Made by a program: the position numbers and the translations under genes. A stretch of DNA of 64,000 nucleotides from Macropodus opercularis (taxonomy: Eukaryota > Chordata > Actinopteri > Anabantiformes > Osphronemidae): the NCBI GenBank assembly GCA_030770545.1, contig CM061106.1, forward strand, positions 17,071,001 to 17,135,000. Direction: 5' to 3'. Below, one piece after another: positions 10,780-20,079 of the stretch. Within the stretch, counting starts at the first letter, position 1, and the number at the start of each line of letters is the position of its first letter. The notes beneath the pieces were generated by a model, which was not told where the DNA came from, searched no databases, and worked only from the letters and a program-made list of their open reading frames with translations.

Positions 10780-12661
10780 TCATGTAACAATGTCCATTGG
10801 TTTCTCACATATCCAGTAACTGGTAGTTGTGTAATGTCCATTTGTCCATCTTCCATCTCGACCACAGTAAACTACATCAGTCGGACTTGGGGAACCTTCA
10901 AATTTTCCTGACGAACTGAACCTGTGGGACAAATAAATGGTTTTAAATCCTGCATGTTTACACATCGTCTCTTGAAATGTTTTCATTTATCCTGTTTATG
11001 AGCCTTGACCTGAAAAGTGTCATGAGAATAATAATAATGACAACAAGTGAAAGTGACATAGAAATAAAAGTGTCTCACGACTGTGTCAGTGCAGATCCAT
11101 CCACCCAGGTCCACTCATACTCAGATCCTGTTTGGTTCCATTTTCTCTGCAGACCGATCCAGAACTCTACATTCACACTCAGGCTGATAACAAAGTTCTA
11201 AGAGACAACAGGAGGCGGTGATCGTTTCTAAATTCACACAGTAGCAAATACAGTAAAACACAGCAACACACAGACAAACACAGCAACACACTCGCCTGCT
11301 CCTCTCGGCTGCTTATCACCACCAGGTCGGATCCTTGGTTCTGACAATCTTTCCTGCCCTCAAACCAACTTTTCTTCTCAGAGGACTTTAAATAAAAACT
11401 TGACCCAAATCTTGTCCATCCTTCAGGACAAAACTTTCCTTCTGTGAACAGTTTCAGACAGTTTCCATCGTATATTTTTACATTTGCATATTTATGGTTG
11501 TTACATTAGTTCATTATTCATCATTAGTCACTGTTCACAGCAGGAATCTCCACCTAAAACATCTCCACACTTGTTAAATGTTGAGTTAAATCTTCTCACT
11601 ATTGATCTGATGCTTCAACTTCTTCACTTCGTCCAGTAACTTGCTGTGGTATTTACTCAGTGCTTTGTAACTGACCAGTAACTCGCGGTGGTTTTCACTC
11701 AGCGCTTTGTGACTGACCAGTAACTCGCTGTGTTTTTCACTCAGCGCTTTGTAATGGACCAGTAACTCGCTGTGGTTGTTGGATCTGCTCTGCAGCTGCT
11801 CATTCTCCAAAGTCACTGAAACATCTGATCAGAAACAAAATGAAGAAGCAGAAATGTCTCATCATCGTTACAGGAGTGAAGCAAAGTTGAGTTCAGTTCA
11901 AGTACAGCAGGGTTTGAGTGACAGCTGAGTTCACCAGAGGTCAAACCCTCTTCATGCAAACACACTGGAATCACTTCTGTCCAGATCAGAGTCAGCGAGA
12001 AGACGAGGCGTCACCTCCAGGAACTGAGAGGCTTCACCTGCTGGAGATCAGCTGTTACTGCCACTGTCTGTCCTCTGGACAAACTCACCCACAGAAACAT
12101 CACATGGATCTGAGACTGAAGCTCATGGTCTGACTCTACAGCCTTAATAAAAGCTGACTTTCAGTCTGTCTTACACATGACGTGGACTGATCACTGTTAG
12201 TTTGTTTCTGTTTTACTTTGAAAGTCCACTAGACCTTCTTCCTGTTCAGTGGGGACTGTTCTGGTCTCAGTCCTCAGCTCCTCAGCTGTTTCCTGAGCCT
12301 CCACACACCCGTTCCAACAGTAACAGACTACATTCATCAGCCTGATGCTTAGACCTGACGTAACTTCCTGCTATGAGCAGCTCAAAGTGGACCAGATACT
12401 CACAGCGAGTGATGAACCCGGCCAGAATCAGCAGATACAGAACAGCCAGAGACGCAGTGAAAGCTCTCAACCTGCTTCTTTTGACCGGTGAACGCTTCGT
12501 CTCCCTGGTCGGTTCTACTGAAACCAAACACACACAGGTACCACTGAGAAACTCTTCTGGACCAGCGACAGCTCACCACAACTTTTCTTCCACCGTCTCC
12601 ATGTTGAACACTCACCAGCTGGTTCTGAGCCAACGTCATGGTCCTGTTTTCCTTCCTCCAT
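10780..12661 (-). CDS. Lectin L2: type II transmembrane C-type lectin receptor (CD209/CLEC4-like)
   Basis: Exons are 12616-12661, 12404-12514, 11600-11824, 11296-11441, 11079-11197 and 10780-10921. They join in phase (1,1,1,0,2) to 263 codons with no stop. Product: cytoplasmic MEEGKQDHDVGSEPA; a basic stop (KRSPVKRSRLR) and signal anchor (LAVLYLLILAGF); a coiled-coil stalk with repeats of HSELLVSHKALSE type; then a CTLD with CPEGWTRF, WFEGRKDC, SDLVVIS, EFWIGL, EWTWVDGS and WICEKP. No EPN or QPD sugar/Ca motif is present, so ligand binding may be NK-receptor-like. Two usual CTLD cysteines are replaced (SSFY, NGHY). The stalk-distal CTLD exon uses a GC donor (CAG|GCGAGT). AATAAA signals follow (TTTATT at 10722). 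A receptor on immune cells is inferred from family. Confidence 0.82.
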
Positions 12662-13197
12662 GTTGAGGAACTAAAAAGCTGAAACGTGACGGAGCCTCTC
12701 TGGGACCAGGCTCCACCGTCTGAGGCAGGAAGATACACTACAGATATATTACACTCTGGACCGGCCTCAGTCACATCAGTCAGATCTGTCTTCCTCTTCT
12801 AAATGAACACAGCAGGAAAAAGCAGATCACATGTTTGTCACAGGAAGAGTGATGTGTGAATTTCTAGATATTTATAGTTTCTCTTTCTCTGAGCAACAAA
12901 CATACTCTGGTTTGTCTTTCCTTTGTTTGTGTCTGAACTGAACCAAGTTCTTTTGCATCAGTGTTGAGCCTTCAGAACCGTTTAGTCAGACTGGGCAACA
13001 TTCATGCAGACGCTTGGTTCACACTCTCTCAGAGCCACAGAGTCGTAACGGACACGTTGTTGACTGGGTCCCAGCCTGCAGCTCGGCCCGGTCCTGGAGT
13101 TCTGAGGTGAGCACTTAGACTTTAGGTCAGAGCCGCTCATCTCGTTTCAGCTTTCACAAAACCATCACGTTAGTTGGTCTGAGCTGTGGAACCTTAC

Positions 13198-13628
13198 GTC
13201 GTACTGACAGGATGATGATCCCCACCAGCAGCAGCAGACACAGAGCTCCCAGACACACGGCTGCTATCAGAAACGTTCTGTGGACCCGAGGACGGTTCTC
13301 AGCGCCTGGTCCTGCAGAGAGAGCAGAAGCAAACGTGGTGGTATCGCTTTCCATCTGGTCTGTAGATGCTCAGTTCAAGTTCAGCTTGAAAGGCTCAGTC
13401 ACAGGACTCCTGCTTCCTGCTGGACTAACGGACTGGAGGCTAAACTAAGTGTTTTGTGAGACCGTTCTCACCTGACTGAGGAGGCTGTGAACTTGTTTGG
13501 TTCTCTGCGACGTCTGCAACACTCTGGTAGATTTCCACCTCGGCTTCCTTCCACTCTCCTCCATCCTCCACCTGCCTGTTGTGTCTCAGTTTCCTGCAAT
13601 AATCCGGTTTGGCATAAATGTCTGACAT
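13198..13628 (-). CDS. Alternative N-terminal exons of lectin L2 (MSDIY cassette)
   Basis: Exon 1' (13472-13628) encodes MSDIYAKPDYCRKLRHNRQ and later VEIYQSVADVAE, and ends phase 1 at TCAG|GTGAGA. Exon 2' (13198-13359) encodes QMESDTTTF and a membrane segment (LGALCLLLLVGIIILSV), and ends phase 1 at CGAC|GTAAGG. This is the usual N-terminal layout of teleost CD209-like lectins. The stalk exon of L2 (from 11824) accepts phase 1, so these exons could replace the MEEG/EPTRE pair, presumably from a separate promoter. YQSV fits a YxxPhi endocytosis signal. The alternative is a stranded remnant of another lectin gene. In L6 the same two exons are the only N-terminus available. Confidence 0.65.
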
Positions 13629-13639
13629 GTTGAGAGCAG

Positions 13640-14000
13640 CTTCTTCACTTCCTGATACTGACGATCTGCTGCAGTTACCAACGGAAGAGGATGAGCTGCT
13701 TCAGAGGAGACAGAAGGAAATATCAGAGACGAACCTGCGTCTGTTTCATCATCCAAACCTGTAACTGCTGTGGTTTTATTGACATTTTATCTAATGACTG
13801 GATCAGACTGTTAACACTTGACCCACAAACAGAGCATCAGGAAGGTTAATTCAGCAGGAAGTTGTTCTACATTTTATGAAGTTTAACTCTGTGGATGTTG
13901 AGCTTCAGGCCTTTTTAAATAAAGAGCAGCATGTTACAGCTCGTGTAGCTTTAATTTCAACCTTTTGGTGAACTCACTGCTGTACAGAGGCAGGCCACGC
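13640..14000. other. 5' flank of the MSDIY cassette
   Basis: This flank is shared with 57800-58150 (gcagcttcttcacttcctga, tgctgcagttaccaacggaa, agcagcatgttacagctcgt). It probably contains the promoter of the MSDIY-type transcript. Related pieces lie at 16835-17000, 25190-25340 and, inverted, at 30340-30560 and 32040-32290. Confidence 0.5.
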
Positions 14001-14004
14001 GTGC

Positions 14005-14056
14005 GTGTGTGTGGGGGGGGGCACACACGCACAAACACGCGCGCACACACACATGC
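14005..14056. repeat. GT/CA and poly-G simple repeat
   Basis: The tract gtgtgtgtgggggggggcac is followed by cacacgcacaaacacgcgcg. Alternating purine-pyrimidine DNA like this can form Z-DNA. It marks the junction where the lectin duplicon is interrupted by transposon sequence up to about 16830. Confidence 0.7.
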
Positions 14057-14327
14057 CTCTGGTGGTCAAGGCCCCGACCTCCCATTTCACAATTGTCACT
14101 GACTACCCTTAGTTCATGAGAGGAAAACACACACACACATAATTATTTTTACGAAGGTTGCACACGAAAGCTAACGTTTGGATCAACTCTCTGTTACGGA
14201 GCGAAACCGAGCAGAGCTTGGACCCAGGTGCAAATGAACCCACAAGCGTGAACCGTCGCTCAATCAAGTGATTTATTAAATGAATATTCAAACAGAGATT
14301 CTGTAGTAGAAAAAGTCCATGCATATT
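14057..14327 (-). mobile_element. Probable LTR fragment, minus orientation
   Basis: Read on the minus strand, the stretch has an AATAAA-bearing segment (catttaataaatcacttgat) and ends near cgctccgtaacag, in the manner of a fish gypsy LTR 3' end. It may belong to the minus-strand gypsy fragment at 15790-16830. No second copy is present to define its ends. Confidence 0.35.
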
Positions 14328-14797
14328 TGTAGTGGAATATATATTTAGCACATATACATTTAGTTAAGGCTAAAGGATTTAGAATAGAGTAGAACAGGTC
14401 CTGTCTAGGCTGTGCAGGCTTGCTGGCCTTGGGTCTGAAGACAATCTGGCTTTTAGACAAAACAGTCTGAGCTGTTGAACAAAGGAATTTGGACAAACAA
14501 TTCTTGGTATGTAATCTTCACATTTTGGGTGGTTTTTAAACCCTTTGTTCAGGGTTTAAAAACCACCTCTCTAGAAGGAGACGGGGATGTGAGCTGTGCC
14601 GAGCTGGGAGACACAGCCAGCGTCTGCCAGCCTGGGCTCCGTCCTTCCCCACGCGTCTGTGAGCATTCTCACCAGAGAGAGGTGACTTTGTTTGCCGGCC
14701 TCTGTTCACCACTGAAAATAAATTAATGTTTGATTATTTGAACCTAATGCTGCCTTGGCTTGAATTCTTCTGAGTTGGGACATCTCTGACCACTACA
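14328..14797 (+). mobile_element. LTR of the TGTAGTGG...CCACTACA family, with leader
   Basis: The stretch begins TGTAGTGG and ends CCACTACA, the same inverted 8-mer ends as the solo LTR at 35537-36046. The 3' parts match well (cttctgagttgggacat, then accactaca). A polyadenylation signal (aataaa) lies near 14715. Just after the LTR, attcttggcgtcacgaacag could be a primer-binding site starting at TGG, so this would be a 5' LTR with leader. The following 700 bp contain no recognisable gag. The matching tRNA was not identified. Confidence 0.65.
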
Positions 14798-15780
14798 GAG
14801 ATTCTTGGCGTCACGAACAGGATAAAAAAGGAAGCCAAATTGAGGACAGCGTTCTTCTGGCTGGTGCCTGGATGCAGACGACGTCACGTGTGGCCACAGA
14901 TAAAAACTGTGTTTTTCAGGTGACAAACTCTGCGTCTGGGATCAGGTGGGAATTTCAGTAAGATTGGCTGACAAAGTCATATGATTCAGCTAAAGAGTTC
15001 AATTCTAATTAGGCGGCCTTAAAAAATAATTTGTTGTGGGAGAAACCCTGTATGTTGTGGTAGATGTAAAGGCAGGATATGGGGTCACTTGTATTCGCAT
15101 TGCTGTAAATAACTAACCAGCTTCATGTGTTTCATGTGTTTCATGTGTGTTTTTTCTATGATTATAAAAATGATACAGCCTATTGACATCTAAAAGTTGA
15201 ATATTGTAAAACTTGTGAAACTTTGGAAAATAGTGGGTGTTTGAGTCTGGGTTTAGATAAAATTATTGTTTAAGTACAAAGGGCTGACTTGCTCGGGCTC
15301 TGCAGGATTTGGAACGAGCGCCTCCTCAACACGGATTGGAAATGGCAAATTACTTTGTTTAAGGTTGAGAAATTAGCACTGGAGTTTTGCAGAGGCAGCA
15401 GTCCGTTTGTGCGCTCACAGTGGGTTTTGGCTCCAGAAAATTTAATGTGCTATCAATTAGAGACGAATAATTCAGCCTAGGCCTGATCAACCCAGGTGTA
15501 ATTTTCACCATGGAGAGTGAGGCCTGAGAGTTTAGATTAATCCCGGTGAAAAGCTTTTCTGTACATAAACATGTATAGACTGAAATGTGTTGAATATTTA
15601 TGTATGCGGTGTAATTGATGGAAGCTTTGTATATGTGTGTGCTGATGTTTGTTACGCAATGATTTGTGTTTAGAAGTTGTTGATATTGTGTGTTTTTCTG
15701 TGCAGAGGGTTCTGTGCTGTGGTTTATATGCTGAAGTGGGGTTGATAATTTCATAGGAGAAGGGTCTGCCCTCATCAGGG
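14798..15780. other. Leader and unidentified sequence after the 14.3-kb LTR
   Basis: Apart from the primer-site-like start there is nothing I can name. The triple word ttcatgtgt (near 15122-15148) and AT-rich stretches are present. One plus-strand frame (15289-15480) is open, but its product (MLGLCRIWNERLLNTDWKWQ...) is not recognised. Confidence 0.35.
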
Positions 15781-15789
15781 ACTTCCATC

Positions 15790-16830
15790 AACGGCATCTG
15801 GAAGAGGGGTTGGGGGGGGCAATTTGGACTCTGTGTTTTGTCCCATATCAGCCTCCATACCTGCCGCCCCACACACACCTGTTTCTCATCATCATCACCC
15901 AGGACTTCATATACCCCACCCGCTGGTGTGTCTTCCTTGTTCGCTCGTCTGGTTTGCTCTCCCATTTGGTGAACACCCTCTCAGCTTCGGGAGACCACTG
16001 GAACACTGTCTTAGTGGAGGTGAGGGCGTGAAGAGGTGCGGCCACCTTACTAAAATCCTTAATGAAACGGCGATAAAAGTTAGCCCAGAAAACGTTGCAA
16101 TTGTTGGCGACCCTTAGGCTCCGCCGACACCTTGGCGGGATCCATTCCCTACTTTCCGGTGGCGGGAGTGACGTAGCCCTCTTCTTGCTGAAGACTGGCG
16201 CTAGGTCAGGATACTCGCTAGGAACTCCAAAGAGATCCAAGGCGGCGGGTTCGACGTCTCCCTCTGTAGGGCAAACAGGGAGAGGTGCAGACAAAAGACA
16301 ATTTCCCAAGCAAAACTCACTCCAACCTAGGATCTTACATGTGGGCCAACTAATAGGTGTGTGGGTCGTGTCTCTGGAGCCAGGGTAGCCCCAGGATAAC
16401 TGGGGAGTCAGCACAGTTGAACATGTTGAATTCCAGCACCTCCTGGTGGTTGCCAGCAACAGTCATTTTAAGTGGCTCAGTGCGGTAGACAATGGAGTGA
16501 ATAACGTGGTTGTTGAAAACCTGGACAAGGATGGGTCTTACCAGACGGTGCAAGTTCAGTCCGAGTGATCTAGCCAATTCCTGGTCCATAAAATTGGCCT
16601 CCACACCAGAATCCACCAGGACTGAGGTCGCTAGATCTCGTCCTAAAACCGAATAAAACACTGTCATGGAAGGCTCGTTAGGGGGAGAAATCTGTGCAGC
16701 CCTCTCACCAGCGTCTCCCTGCTGAAACGGGTTGGTAGCGTCAACCTTACCTCCAACTGGAAGTGGCGGCTCAGTCGGAGCACTTGTTCGGCTGTCTCTC
16801 TGACCTCCTAGAGCTCAGTTCTAATCGGCC
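15790..16830 (-). pseudogene. Gypsy retrotransposon gag-pol fragment with internal deletion
   Basis: On the minus strand, 16350-16667 encodes a retropepsin-like domain (LVDSGVEANFMDQELARSLG; later VILGLPWLQRHDP). The frame 15848-16459 continues with the linker before reverse transcriptase (LAPVFSKKRATSLPP) and then jumps straight to the end of RT (FYRRFIKDFSKVAAPLHALT, later FQWSPEAE). The RT fingers and palm, including the catalytic YxDD, are therefore deleted. The start of the frame (16680-16830) looks like the end of gag. The fragment is dead and lies between two copies of the lectin-unit flank. Confidence 0.85.
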
Positions 16831-16834
16831 GGAA

Positions 16835-17375
16835 TCAGCAGGAAGTTATTCTACATTTTATGAAGTTTAACTCGGTGGATGTTGATCTTCAGGCTTTTTC
16901 AATAAAGAGCAGCATGTTACAGCTCGTGTACCTTTAATATCAACGTCTTGGTGAACTCACAGCTGTAAACTTCAGGCTCAGTATCAGCAGCTCCTGATGA
17001 GTCTAGTTACAAGAAATCACAAAGATTAACATGAGTTGCAGTTATTACTGCACTTACACAGAATGAACAGGTTAAAGTGAATCCACTCGAACCATTTGAG
17101 CCTCAGCCCACATCACTGAAGACTGATGGAGGATTAAAAATGTGAGTTTTCAGGGTCAAACCAGGCTCATCAGTGACTGGTTTCCTGGTTTATGTCTGCG
17201 TATGAATTCATATGGTTGTTAATCTGACAGAAGCTGAACTAAACCCTCATCTCAGCCTCTTCCACATCCCAATGAACCAGTTCACTGTGAAACGCTTAAA
17301 GCAGCTCAGGATGTAAAAACATAACTCAGAGTCAGAGCGATGATGACGGAGACGTTTCAGGTAAAGCCTGTTGCT
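16835..17375. other. Lectin-unit flank, duplicated at 58030-58590
   Basis: The stretch is shared with 58030-58590 and, inverted, with 31740-32190 (gtctgcgtatgaattcatat, ctcagcctcttcc, ctcctgatgagt). No exon is seen. It rejoins sequence interrupted at about 13990 by the mobile-element block. Confidence 0.55.
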
Positions 17376-17557
17376 CTACAACCTGGATTCCAGAGGAGTT
17401 GGGGCGGTTTTTAAATTTGAATCAAATGAAAGCGAAAACACTTTCAAATCACACGAGCCAATATTGTAGCCACACTCGAACCTAGGTAACGTAACAAATG
17501 TTAAACTGGGACATCTGACACTTTTGTAGGGGCACATGTGCTCCACGATCTCTCCCC

Positions 17558-17979
17558 TGTCACGATCGGCAGCCTTGCTGCCGCCCGGACCTCTTATTGT
17601 GGGGGGCGCCACTCTGACTTTTATTGTGGAGGGTTCCGCCGGACACGCTTTCACCACCTCCGCCAGCTTCATCTGATTACCGATCGGCTTCACCTGGACT
17701 CACACCCACACTCCACATAAGCTCCGTTTTCCGACACATCAGTGTCGGATCATTATTCCTGTTGGCCCATGTTTCGCCGCCACGCCAGGAATATCACGCC
17801 AGGTTCGCCATGCCAGGATTACCGCGCCAGCGTCAGGAGGATCCTTACTTAGTTTTGAGCTTTGGTTTCTGTGAGACATTTTAAGTTTAATTAAATAAAC
17901 TATTGACTTGAGCCGCGTTTCTGCTTGATCTTTCTCACTGCTGGTGCCTTCCCTCACTCCGCACCAGCAGATCCTGACA
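17558..17979 (+). mobile_element. Gypsy (sushi-like) LTR followed by degenerate gag
   Basis: The LTR begins TGTCACGATCGGCAGCC and ends ATCCTGACA. The next bases, gAATGATCCGACC, are the usual start of the internal region in fish gypsy elements of this group. It shares its 5' end with the solo LTR at 27766-28292. Downstream to about 18850 are proline-rich frames on both strands with stops, consistent with a decayed gag; no capsid motif can be named. An AATAAA lies near 17895. Confidence 0.75.
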
Positions 17980-19493
17980 GAATGATCCGACCAAACAAGC
18001 CCGCATCTCCACCCCCGACCCAAGGCTCCATCGGTGGGTCAAGATGGAGGACGCTCTTGCCATGAGAGGTCCCAGTGCCCCCACGCCATGCAGGCTCTGA
18101 CCACGTAGCCTCACGCCACTCCGACAATGCAACGTTCACGCCCGTCTCCGCCTCCACGCCACAGCAGCCATAGACGCCAGCCGCCCAGGCCTCCATGCCA
18201 CAGCAGCCATAGACGCCAGCCGCCCACGCTTCCACGCTGCGGCACCCATCGTCGACACCGGCTACCCTGGCTCTTACGGTTCCTCTTCCTGCCTCGTGCG
18301 GCCTGGAGGGCCCACTCAGGTTCCTGTGCTTGCCATGTGACCCCTTGGAGGGGTCTGTCTTCTGTTCCTGTTCCGGCGACCCCAGGAGGGGTCCGTCTTC
18401 TGTTTCTGTTCAGGTGACCCCAGGAGGGGCCCGTCTTCTGTTCCTGTTCCAGTGACCCGATAGGTGAGGGTGTTGTTTGATTTTCCTTCCTTGCCGCCGC
18501 CAGCCTGAGCCGACACAGTAACCCCACCGGACGCCAAGAGGAAGCCAAGGACAAGCCTGATTCTAGCTCCGCTCAGACCGAGCGGAGTATCCGAGCCGTT
18601 CACGCACCGACACCAGCCCACTGGAAGGAGACTGCCGTACGACCGCAGAGGAACGCCGTCCGCCCGCTTCGGATTCGAGAGCGCCACATTGCAGTGCCCC
18701 AGCCGAACGTCTGCCCGCGACTAAGCGATCGCCACTACGCCGCCAAGGAGAGCACGCCTGCCGCTTCTCTTGGTCGTCGTCTACCGCTGCTATCCCACAG
18801 CTGGACGCCTCCATTCCCACCCGGAACCGCTACGCCGTCCTTCTAAGGAATAGGACGCCATCGTCAAAAGGACGCAGCGATCCAACTGGACGCAGAAGAA
18901 ACCAGCTCCCAGTAAGATACGAGGCAATCAAATAAGTCTGAGCAGAGAGTTTTAACTTTAAGAGTCAGTAAATATAGTATATAGTTTATAGAGAGCTAAT
19001 GATTGGTGCCGTACCACCGTGTATGGATTGACTGCTGTGAGTATTCCCACTGTACATGTAGTGCTTTCGTTTGGTGTGAAACTGCGCTCACAAGCTAAAC
19101 ACAGACAAGTTAGCTGTTCTGTTGCTTTGTGGCGGACATTGTCTCACTCGTGATTCAAGAGTTACTGTGATTCTCACTCTGTTTATGTGTACTGCCGCTA
19201 AGCGCTGATTCACGCGGTTCCTTACTCAGAACACCCACAGGAAGCTAACCGCTATCCTAGTCAACACACCGGGTCCTGAGGCCTCCATTGTCTCTCTCTT
19301 CCCCTCCTTTCTACACACGCGTGGATTGATCATCCACCATTTTGTGCCACACATAGCCGCCATCTTGGCGATCCCTCTCTCTTTTCCACACTTGGATTGA
19401 CCATCCGCGCCATTTTGTGTCACAAATAGCTCCGCCCTCGCGGTGACCCCTCCTTCTCTTTCTCTTTCACACACACATACACAGGCATACGCA

Positions 19494-19527
19494 CCCCCCC
19501 CCCCCCCACACACACACACACACACTA
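19494..19527. repeat. Poly-C plus CA microsatellite
   Basis: About 14 consecutive C are followed by (CA)n, preceded by cacacacatacacaggcata. It lies inside the 2.4-kb insertion. Confidence 0.8.
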
Positions 19528-20079
19528 GAATAGTAACCCTTTTGTTTGTTTTATTAATTAAGTTATGATGTACTTGTTGTTTGAATAATTGTTGATCATA
19601 ATCATCATTGTTTAGATAATAAAGTTGTCTAACTGTTGTTTAATTAGTCGTTGTCCATGATTATTGGTATATGGTTTGCAACACTAGCTGAGCTCACGGC
19701 ACCTTCACTGCTAAATCAACTAATATTATTTAATATTAGGTAATTAGTAATGCTTTTATTAAGACTGTGCTTTACTTATGACTTGGTTGTTGGTCCCTGG
19801 TAACCAGGGTGGTGCCCCGATCATTTGATAGTTCGCTATCTAATCTTAATGAATTTATCAATGATAAATCTAGCTGATGACCAAGATTAATATTATCTAA
19901 ATTATAGATATTATTATTATCAGAATTTATGCTCCTTTGTCCCCCAACACTTTCATCCAGTAAATAGGCTCAAATGCGATGCCTGTTACAGGTCTCTAAA
20001 TAGTTGGGACATGCTTACCACGGTGCATCTCCTCTTTTTTTCTAAACGTCTGAAGGCGTCTGGGTATCGAGTTATGACA

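Larger units (their letters stand above)
17525..19949 (+). mobile_element. 2.4-kb insertion with 4-bp target duplication
   Basis: Against the empty site at 58725 (ctgacactttcatcc), this block is flanked by CTTT on both sides (17521-17524 and 19950-19953). It begins TGTAGGGGCA and ends CCCCCAACA, so it has retroviral-type TG...CA ends and looks like an LTR or LTR element. A polyadenylation signal (aataaagttg) lies near 19617. It contains a nested gypsy LTR with gag-like leader (17558-18850). Bases 18850-19949 hold promoter-like sequence including CGCCATCTTGGCG, a YY1-type site, near 19362. Confidence 0.7.

Noticed and set aside
13472..13628. VEIYQSV in the lectin tail as an ITIM
   Set aside because: The residue two before the tyrosine is Glu, not I/V/L/S. 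YQSV fits an endocytosis-type YxxPhi motif better.
18111..18820. Several overlapping long frames on both strands as genes
   Set aside because: They are GC-rich overlapping frames in the decayed gag leader of a gypsy element, with in-phase short repeats that keep several frames open.
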